Shown: piece by piece, positions 1-5,278 of the stretch
Position numbering within the stretch: the stretch's first letter is position 1
How the letters are laid out: every line of letters starts with the position of its first letter
Assembly (NCBI GenBank): GCA_006218065.1
Contig: VBWE01000034.1
Coordinates: 31,502-68,916 of the forward strand
Direction of reading: 5' to 3'
Origin: Bacteroidota bacterium
GTDB lineage: Bacteria > Bacteroidota > Bacteroidia > Palsa-965
Length of the DNA stretch: 37,415 nucleotides
Program-made: the position numbers and the translations under genes
Notes under the pieces: generated by a model
Databases searched by the model: none
What the model saw: the letters and a program-made list of their open reading frames with translations, nothing else
Told to the model about the DNA's origin: nothing

Positions 1-495
1 AAGGTATGTCGTGAATGTCGCCGCGCTGCTGATCGGCCACATATCCTGCTCCACGATGGTGTGGTTGGGAGCAATCAGGATATACGTCGGGAATGCGCTG
101 ATGCCATAGGCAGAAATAACCGCATCGCCGCCGCCGTCGGTTCCGCTCACAGTCGGGTACGGAGCAGGTCCGCCGAGGTACGTGTTTTCATACGCCTGTA
201 CCTGCGCCGTATTATCGCCCAGGTCGATGGCCATCATGACTACATCGTGCTGGTTGCATCCGAAATTCGTGAACGTTTGCTTGAAATACGGCGAAGTAGC
301 CTGGCAGGGTCCGCAGGTTGTGAAGAAAAAATCAAGGCATACATATTTGCCCGAGTTCAGGATCGTGAACAGGTTCTGAGACTGGCTGTTCAGATCGGTA
401 ACGGTGAAATCCACAGCCTGCGTAAGTGTTGTTTGTGCCTTAACGGTTCCGAAAGCGGTCACCAGCACGGTAAGCATAGTAAAGATTTTTTTCAT
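1..495 (-). CDS. Secreted thioredoxin-like (TlpA/ResA-type) protein, C-terminus cut by window edge
   Basis: Reading the minus strand from the ATG at 495 gives 165 open codons that run off the left edge, so the C-terminus is missing. Residues 1-20 form a signal peptide (MKK start, hydrophobic core, cleavage likely after VKA), which places the protein outside the cytoplasm. The mature part has a thioredoxin fold signature: a beta strand ending FFFTT, the redox motif C61-G-P-C64, and a cis-proline-type segment (SAFPTYIL) downstream. This matches peroxiredoxin/TlpA-like thiol-disulfide proteins of Bacteroidota. A catalytic role in thiol reduction or oxidation is a family inference; the substrate is unknown. 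Many such Bacteroidota proteins carry a C-terminal sorting domain, which cannot be seen here. A -7 element lies about 50 nt upstream. Confidence 0.85.
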   Translation of the reverse strand, partial: MKKIFTMLTVLVTAFGTVKAQTTLTQAVDFTVTDLNSQSQNLFTILNSGKYVCLDFFFTTCGPCQATSPYFKQTFTNFGCNQHDVVMMAIDLGDNTAQVQAYENTYLGGPAPYPTVSGTDGGGDAVISAYGISAFPTYILIAPNHTIVEQDMWPISSAATFTTYL

Positions 496-544
496 CTGCT
501 CGTTTTTTAGTTTAAGCTAAGATAGACTAAACCGCATACGAGCC

Positions 545-552
545 CAAAAGTA
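545..552 (-). promoter_or_regulatory. Bacteroidota -7 element for the thioredoxin-like gene
   Basis: The minus strand reads TACTTTTG, an exact match to TAnnTTTG, 49 nt upstream of the ATG at 495. No good TTG -33 box is present at the usual distance, so only the -7 element is supported. Confidence 0.45.
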
Positions 553-588
553 AATCGTACTGAAATCAGGTTTCAGCCGTTTACATGA

Positions 589-1311
589 TTACGTCAAAAG
601 GAACAAATCCGGTACGCCGGGACTGCGCTCCACGGTAAATCCTTCGCCGTACTTCACGCCTATTTCGCGCCCGGTGAGTATCATCCGCGCTTTTACCGCC
701 TCCATAAATTCGAGGCCGGAAATGGGGGTCGCCGGTTCTTTCGAATCCGGGTTGTAAAACTGGGAAGCAAATGCCCTGATCGCTTCCATTTTTTTCTCCG
801 CGAAATCGGTGATGTCCACCACGATATCCGGTTTGATATGCCGGTCCTGGATATAATGGTAAACCGCCTGCGGGCGCCAGCAGTCCTGCTTTACGCCGTT
901 GTGCACGGTCTCGATTTTCACCAGTCCCGAATAAAAACACGACTCGGAAACAAGTCCCGATGCGCGCCCGTGGTCCGGGTGGCGATCGTAAACGGCGTTG
1001 CAGAGTACGATTTTCGGCCGGTACTTCCGGATGATTTCAATAATGCGCAACTGGCTTTCGCGATCGTTCCTGAAAAACCCGTCGGGCAGATCCAGGTTCT
1101 CGCGGACGGCAACACCGAGAATTTCCGCAGCGCGCGCTGCTTCCTTTGCCCGTATTTCCGCACTGCCGCGCGTACCAAGCTCACCGCGGCTCAGGTCGAG
1201 GATACCACAGCGGTAGCCCTGCGCGATATGCCGCAGCAAAGTTCCGGAGCAGGCCAGTTCCACATCATCCGGGTGAACGCTGACAGCGAGTATGTCGAGA
1301 TTCGTATTCAT
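589..1311 (-). CDS. bshB1: BshB1-like N-acetylglucosaminyl-malate deacetylase (bacillithiol biosynthesis)
   Basis: The 240-residue protein is a LmbE/PIG-L family zinc hydrolase. Two metal-binding signatures are visible: H13-P-D-D-V-E near the N-terminus and H111-P-D-H-G in the middle. BshB1 proteins of Bacteroidota have this length and remove the acetyl group from GlcNAc-malate, the second step of bacillithiol synthesis, in the cytoplasm. The reading frame stays open upstream to 1482, but homology begins at MNTNLDILAV. The ATG at 1311 also sits only 6 nt after a perfect -7 promoter element (1318-1325), so the longer start is rejected and a near-leaderless mRNA is likely. bshA and bshC are not in the window. 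A PIG-L deacetylase for another substrate is the main alternative. Confidence 0.85.
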   Translation of the reverse strand: MNTNLDILAVSVHPDDVELACSGTLLRHIAQGYRCGILDLSRGELGTRGSAEIRAKEAARAAEILGVAVRENLDLPDGFFRNDRESQLRIIEIIRKYRPKIVLCNAVYDRHPDHGRASGLVSESCFYSGLVKIETVHNGVKQDCWRPQAVYHYIQDRHIKPDIVVDITDFAEKKMEAIRAFASQFYNPDSKEPATPISGLEFMEAVKARMILTGREIGVKYGEGFTVERSPGVPDLFLLT

Positions 1312-1317
1312 CGGAAG

Positions 1318-1325
1318 CAAAGGTA
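1318..1325 (-). promoter_or_regulatory. Bacteroidota -7 element for bshB1
   Basis: The minus strand reads TACCTTTG (exact TAnnTTTG) with CTTCCG between it and the ATG. Transcription would start at or within a few bases of the start codon. No clear -33 TTG is visible. Confidence 0.5.
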
Positions 1326-1500
1326 AAAAATGTGGCTTCACCGGCTTATCCGGAAATACGCTTGATTGGGGTTTATCAACAGATCCGGAACCGGTGTGAA
1401 TATTTTCGGGAAAGTTCCGGGAATGCGCTCCTGCTGCCGATCGCCTTGCCTTTCGGAGCGATACTTGATTCCGGCCATTCACATAAGGTGCAGAATCATT

Positions 1501-1529
1501 TTGCCGGGAACGAAATCCTTCTATTTTTG
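1501..1529 (+). promoter_or_regulatory. Complete Bacteroidota promoter (-33 TTG, -7 TATTTTTG)
   Basis: TTG at 1501-1503 and TATTTTTG at 1522-1529 are separated by 18 nt, close to the Bacteroidota consensus TTG-N(17-20)-TAnnTTTG. The ATG of the next gene follows 18 nt downstream at 1548. It is the best-formed promoter in the window. Confidence 0.65.
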
Positions 1530-1547
1530 CGCAGCCTTTAATTTAAT

Positions 1548-2300
1548 ATGAAGTTCCGTTTCAGCCTGCTCGTATGTACTTTGCCCGTGTTCCTGTTTGC
1601 CGGAGCCGGTACTGAACGCAGTATAATCAGCCAGGAAGTGGAACTGGTTCACCTGCTGAAAGCATATACCCAGTCTCCCTATTCCGATTTCCGCGACAGC
1701 CTGGCCCGTCAATTCCGCAACGAACTGACCGGGGTGCTGAGCAGTGAAAAAAGTCTCGGTTACAATTTCGACAGCCTGCGCAAGTACATGAGCATTGTCC
1801 GTTCAGCCGACGGCCGCCTGCGCACCTTCAGCTGGGATGAGCGCGACGGCGGAACCTGGCACAACATTACCAGTTATGCCCAGTTCCGCGGCGGCGACGG
1901 CCTGATGCACATCGAGCAGCTCGATACCGATTCGGAAGATGTGAGCGGCGCATTCAGCGATGTAAAAATTTACAGTGTGCATACCGTGGAGCGTAACGGC
2001 CGGACCGCCTACCTCCTGCTCGGCGCAGGCACGCACGGCGGAGGTTTGCACCACGCGCAGGCCCGGCTGTTCACTATCGGGCACCGCGGACTTGAATTGT
2101 GTTCGGATGCTTTCAACGGGACCAAAGAAGCCGTGGCGGAAATCCCGCGCACCTACCCGGTATCCATGAGTTACGATGAACAGAAGCAGGTACTGAGCTA
2201 TAACGATTATATCTGGAGCGACGCCTCCGCAGGAAAAACCCGCTGCTTAAGGAATGTGGAGCTGAAACTGGTGAACGGACGCTTCAGGAAAAGCGGGTAA
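1548..2300 (+). CDS. Exported protein of unknown function, 250 aa
   Basis: I do not recognise this family. The first 19 or so residues (MKFRFSLLVCTLPVFLFAGAG) look like a signal peptide, so the product is probably periplasmic or surface-exposed. The mature part is a mixed alpha/beta chain with an early helical, charged segment (residues about 30-70). A glycine-rich stretch, LLGAGTHGGGLHH, falls at roughly residues 157-169. There are no membrane segments after the signal and no lipobox cysteine. The gene is monocistronic: it has its own strong promoter upstream and is followed by a heptamer hairpin and the convergent glutathione peroxidase gene. No pathway can be assigned. Confidence 0.75.
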   Translation: MKFRFSLLVCTLPVFLFAGAGTERSIISQEVELVHLLKAYTQSPYSDFRDSLARQFRNELTGVLSSEKSLGYNFDSLRKYMSIVRSADGRLRTFSWDERDGGTWHNITSYAQFRGGDGLMHIEQLDTDSEDVSGAFSDVKIYSVHTVERNGRTAYLLLGAGTHGGGLHHAQARLFTIGHRGLELCSDAFNGTKEAVAEIPRTYPVSMSYDEQKQVLSYNDYIWSDASAGKTRCLRNVELKLVNGRFRKSG

Positions 2301-2314
2301 TTTTTCGGGGCTGG

Positions 2315-2404
2315 AATTTCAAATGCAAAATGATAAAGGCCAAATATAAAAGTGTAAATCGTCCAACTTTGACATTCTACATTTGTCATTTGAAATTTTG
2401 ACTT
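2315..2404. repeat. Heptad hairpin A: inverted repeat of tandem 7-mers
   Basis: The gap between two convergent genes is filled by consecutive 7-nt units. On the left arm, units starting at 2315, 2322, 2329, 2336, 2343, 2350 and 2357 all begin AAT or AAG (AATTTCA, AATGCAA, AATGATA and so on). On the right arm, units starting at 2363, 2370, 2377, 2384, 2391 and 2398 all end ATT or CTT. The arms are inverted copies in the same register, with an exact 11-bp pairing at 2315-2325 / 2387-2397. The site could terminate both flanking genes, but there is no GC-rich stem with a clean U-run. Confidence 0.85.
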
Positions 2405-2423
2405 CCCTTAAAAATCCAGAGAT

Positions 2424-2981
2424 CTATTTCCCTTCGATCCAGTTCACGATCTTCTCGTCGTTGGGAGCTACTTTGAAACTGTAATTCTCGACGTAGTTTC
2501 CTTTTTCATCAATAAGATACTTACAGAAATTCCAGAGGACATTGGTATCTTCTTTTCCGTTCAGCGCTTTCTGCGTGAGCCAGGCGTAAAGTGGGTGCTG
2601 CTTATCGCCTTTCACGTCGATTTTTTCCATCATCTGGAAGGTAACGCCGTAATTCTTCGTGCAAAAATCCTTGATCTGTGCCGCATCGCCGGGTTCCTGC
2701 TCGCCGAACTGGTTGCAGGGAAAACCGAGAATGGCCAGTTTGCCGGTTTTGCCGTATTTATCGTAAAGCTCCTGCAGTTCCTTGTACTGCGGCGTATATC
2801 CGCATTCCGAGGCAACATTTACAATAATCACTTTTTTGCCTTTCAGCGAACTGAAATCAAAGTCGGTTCCTTCAAGCGTTTTCGCTTTGAAATCGTAAAT
2901 CGTTTTGGTTGTTCCGTCGGTCATAGCTGTCGTGGAAAATAATACTGCAACAATGGAGGATGCAAGCAGAAGTCGTTTCAT
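2424..2981 (-). CDS. Exported glutathione peroxidase-family thiol peroxidase
   Basis: The 185-residue protein has a probable signal peptide (residues 1-19) and a full Gpx domain. The peroxidatic cysteine is C60 in NVASECGYTPQ. C89 lies in the conserved FPCNQFGEQEPG block with its active-site glutamine, and the WNF block is at 150-152. The last is slightly altered: WNFCKYL where the family usually has WNFEKFL, which adds C153. Family members reduce hydroperoxides, usually with thioredoxin rather than glutathione when non-selenium. The signal peptide implies action in the periplasm, where the electron donor would have to be a thioredoxin-like protein such as the one at 1-495. The gene is convergent with the preceding plus-strand gene and divergent from the ccm operon. 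Confidence 0.9.
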   Translation of the reverse strand: MKRLLLASSIVAVLFSTTAMTDGTTKTIYDFKAKTLEGTDFDFSSLKGKKVIIVNVASECGYTPQYKELQELYDKYGKTGKLAILGFPCNQFGEQEPGDAAQIKDFCTKNYGVTFQMMEKIDVKGDKQHPLYAWLTQKALNGKEDTNVLWNFCKYLIDEKGNYVENYSFKVAPNDEKIVNWIEGK

Positions 2982-2998
2982 GACTGTTGTTCTTTTTA

Positions 2999-3006
2999 CA
3001 AAAGTA
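2999..3006 (-). promoter_or_regulatory. Bacteroidota -7 element for the glutathione peroxidase gene
   Basis: The minus strand reads TACTTTTG, an exact TAnnTTTG, 17 nt upstream of the ATG at 2981. It lies back to back with the ccmB element at 3087-3094, making this a divergent promoter region. Confidence 0.5.
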
Positions 3007-3086
3007 CGAAGTAAATCTATTGAAGATTTTGCGGAACAAGTCTTCGCCGGTCGACGCCTGCGATTTCAACCAGCCACGATCTTGCG

Positions 3087-3094
3087 TATCTTTG
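3087..3094 (+). promoter_or_regulatory. Bacteroidota -7 element for the ccm operon
   Basis: TATCTTTG matches TAnnTTTG exactly and ends 7 nt before the ATG of ccmB, predicting an almost leaderless operon mRNA. A -33 TTG at standard spacing is not obvious. Confidence 0.5.
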
Positions 3095-3101
3095 TCGCCC
3101 T

Positions 3102-3764
3102 ATGAGCCTTGCCGCGCAGGTCGCACACTTATTCCGCCGGGAACTGATGCTGGAACAGCGGCAGAAATATGCATTCCAGGGCATCCTGCTGTACGTGATC
3201 AGCACCATTTTCATCTGCAAGTTCAGCTTCCGCGAGATCCAGGCGGTGCCTTCGTGGAACGCGCTGTTCTGGATCATCCTGCTTTTCGCAGCCGTAAACG
3301 CTGTCGCGAAGAGTTTTGTCCAGGAAAACCGCGGCCGCCTGCTCTACCTCTATACGCTCTGCGATCCGCGGGCTTTGCTCCTGGCCAAAATGCTGTACAA
3401 TGCCCTGCTCATGTTTTTCCTCGCCATGACCGGCCTCGGGATTTACCTGCTGCTGGTGGGCAATCCCGTGCAGGATTACGGACAGTTTTTGCTCGTTACT
3501 TTTCTCGGCAGCCTGGGATTCGCTACGGTTTTCACCATGATTTCCGCCATCGCCTCCAAAGCCGGCAATAATTTTACGTTGATGGCCATCCTCGGCTTCC
3601 CGGTGATGCTTCCCCTGCTGATCACGGTGATCCGCGCTTCGAAAAACGCCATTGACGGGCTCGACTGGTCCGTAAGCTGGAAATTCCACTTAGCTATCGC
3701 CGTGCTTAATGTACTGGTGGTGGCGCTTTCTTACCTCTTATTTCCGTACCTTTGGCGCGATTAA
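3102..3764 (+). CDS. ccmB: Heme exporter protein CcmB
   Basis: The 220-residue integral membrane protein has about six hydrophobic segments and the CcmB family hallmarks: a cytoplasmic N-terminal RRELMLEQRQKYAFQG, then FVQENRGRLLYLYTLCDPRALLLAKMLYN after the second membrane segment. In system I cytochrome c maturation, CcmB is the membrane partner of the ATPase CcmA and works with CcmC and CcmD to release holo-CcmE. The ccmA gene is not adjacent and must lie elsewhere. This is the first gene of the ccm run; ccmC follows after 16 bp. Confidence 0.93.
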   Translation: MSLAAQVAHLFRRELMLEQRQKYAFQGILLYVISTIFICKFSFREIQAVPSWNALFWIILLFAAVNAVAKSFVQENRGRLLYLYTLCDPRALLLAKMLYNALLMFFLAMTGLGIYLLLVGNPVQDYGQFLLVTFLGSLGFATVFTMISAIASKAGNNFTLMAILGFPVMLPLLITVIRASKNAIDGLDWSVSWKFHLAIAVLNVLVVALSYLLFPYLWRD

Positions 3765-3780
3765 AACGAGGGGTGTTTTA

Positions 3781-4446
3781 ATGAAAAACTATTGGTGGAA
3801 AATCCTGTGTGCGGGCCTGCTGTTTTACACGCTGGTCGCGGGATTTATTACCCCCGTTCCGCGCCTCGACATTCTCAACGAAAGTATCCGCAACCTGTAC
3901 TTCCACGTACCCATGTGGTTTGCCATGATGGCGCTGCTTACGGTTTCGCTGGTAGCCAGCATCCGGTACCTCGGCGGTTACAAAAGCCGTTTCGACCAGG
4001 TGGCGCTGCAGGCCGCAAACGTATCCATGCTTTTAGGCGTACTCGGCCTGCTTACCGGCATGCTCTGGGCCAATTTTACCTGGGGAAAACCGTGGACGAA
4101 CGATCCCAAGCTGAACGGCGTGGCTATCGGTATGCTTACCTATCTCGCGTATTTCGTGCTGCGCGGTTCCATCGAGGATCCGGCCAAACGGGCGCGGATT
4201 TCGGCGGTTTACAACATCTTCGCTTACGTCATGTTCATGGTCTTTATCAACGTGCTTCCGCGCCTGACCGCTTCGCTGCATCCCGGCAACGGCGGCAATC
4301 CCGGTTTCGACACGTACGACCTGGACAGCGATATGCGCCTGGTATTTTATCCCGCCGTGTTTGGCTGGATACTGCTCGGCGTATGGCTGATGTCGCAGCG
4401 GGTGCGTCTGGCAAGAATCTCGGAAAAACTTTCGGAAACCAACTGA
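3781..4446 (+). CDS. ccmC: Heme-handling protein CcmC
   Basis: The 221-residue membrane protein has six predicted helices. It belongs to the HemeHandling (CcmC/CcmF/CcsA) family. Likely axial heme histidines are H42 in YFHVPMW and H167 in SLHPGN, flanking a divergent tryptophan-rich loop WGKPWTNDPK at 101-110. The protein presents heme at the outer membrane face for covalent attachment to CcmE. The start at the ATG of 3781 (MKNYWWK) is preferred over an open upstream stretch that overlaps ccmB, because homology begins there. ccmD follows after 3 bp, so translation is probably coupled. Confidence 0.93.
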   Translation: MKNYWWKILCAGLLFYTLVAGFITPVPRLDILNESIRNLYFHVPMWFAMMALLTVSLVASIRYLGGYKSRFDQVALQAANVSMLLGVLGLLTGMLWANFTWGKPWTNDPKLNGVAIGMLTYLAYFVLRGSIEDPAKRARISAVYNIFAYVMFMVFINVLPRLTASLHPGNGGNPGFDTYDLDSDMRLVFYPAVFGWILLGVWLMSQRVRLARISEKLSETN

Positions 4447-4449
4447 ACT

Positions 4450-4686
4450 ATGAAATTCAATTCTTATAAACTTTTTGCGCTGCTGTCGGTTCTGCTCAGC
4501 GGGATCGTGCTGCAGGCGCAGGAAACACAACCGGACATGGCCGACGGTATGCGCAGCTCCGGGAAAATCTGGGTGGTCGTCGGCGTAGTCGGCATTATTC
4601 TCGCAGGCGTTTTCGTATATTTAATTATGACCGACCGCAAGATCAGCAAGCTGGAAAAAGAAATCGAATCGAATACGAAATCATGA
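4450..4686 (+). CDS. CcmD-like small membrane protein
   Basis: The 78-residue protein has a probable signal sequence (1-23), a short polar periplasmic stretch, one hydrophobic helix (about 40-60) and a charged coil-forming tail (DRKISKLEKEIES). Position and topology match CcmD, which stabilises the CcmABC-CcmE complex, although Bacteroidota versions carry an extra N-terminal signal-like segment. It overlaps ccmE by 4 bp (ATGA). Sequence alone is too short for a firm family call; the context carries most of the weight. Confidence 0.75.
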   Translation: MKFNSYKLFALLSVLLSGIVLQAQETQPDMADGMRSSGKIWVVVGVVGIILAGVFVYLIMTDRKISKLEKEIESNTKS

Positions 4687-5075
4687 AAAAGAGACATATC
4701 ATCGGGATCATCATTATTGCCGTGGCCATCGGCAGTATGATCGGGTTGCTGAACGACAGCAGCACCTATTCCGATTTCACGGAGGCGGCGGCGCTCAAAG
4801 GCGGGGAAGTTCACGTAGTGGGCAAACTGAGCAAGGACAAACCGCTGGAATACCAGCCGGAAGTAAATGCCAACCGTTTTTCGTTTTACATGACCGATAA
4901 CAAAGGAATCGAACGCCGCGTGCTCCTGCTCAAAGGCAAACCGCAGGATTTCGAACGCTCGGAACAGATCGTGGTCATCGGCAGCCTCAACGGCGGATCG
5001 TTCATCGCCAGCGACATCCTGATGAAATGCCCGTCGAAATACAACGATGGAAAGCAGAATGTTGCAGCGCAATGA
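4683..5075 (+). CDS. ccmE: Heme chaperone CcmE, CxxxY variant
   Basis: The 130-residue protein has an N-terminal membrane anchor (about residues 5-22) and a single periplasmic OB-fold domain. The classical heme-binding histidine motif (HDENY) is absent. In its place is C116-P-S-K-Y120, the CxxxY arrangement known from system Ia CcmE of archaea and some deltaproteobacteria, where cysteine replaces histidine as the heme attachment residue. The protein accepts heme from CcmC and passes it to CcmF. It overlaps ccmD by 4 bp and is separated from ccmF by a 203-bp gap containing heptad hairpin B. Confidence 0.9.
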   Translation: MKKRHIIGIIIIAVAIGSMIGLLNDSSTYSDFTEAAALKGGEVHVVGKLSKDKPLEYQPEVNANRFSFYMTDNKGIERRVLLLKGKPQDFERSEQIVVIGSLNGGSFIASDILMKCPSKYNDGKQNVAAQ

Positions 5076-5149
5076 ACTGTTTAAAATTCCTCAGCGTCAT
5101 TAATCCACTAAAGTCCGCCATGCTTTCGGAATGTAACCCGGACTATTTT

Positions 5150-5224
5150 CGATTTACGATTGCCGATTTGCGATTTACACGCTGCAAATCGCAAATCAAA
5201 AATCGGCAGTCGCCAATCGGGAAT
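5150..5224. repeat. Heptad hairpin B: inverted repeat of tandem 7-mers inside the ccm operon
   Basis: The left arm has four heptads, CGATTTA at 5150, CGATTGC at 5157, CGATTTG at 5164 and CGATTTA at 5171. A short loop (5178-5182) follows. The right arm has six heptads starting at 5183, 5190, 5197, 5204, 5211 and 5218, five of them ending AAT (TGCAAAT, CGCAAAT, CAAAAAT, CGCCAAT, CGGGAAT) and one AGT. The arms are complementary in register. The element fills most of the 203-bp ccmE-ccmF gap; the rest shows no gene or clear promoter. Confidence 0.85.
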
Positions 5225-5278
5225 GATATGCATTGCACCAGTTACTAAACATTTCCCCGAACATAATTTTAAACAATC

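Noticed and set aside
61-510. Plus-strand open frame of 149 codons at the left edge
   Set aside because: It is the antisense of a clear thioredoxin-like gene on the minus strand, which has a signal peptide, a CGPC motif and its own promoter element.
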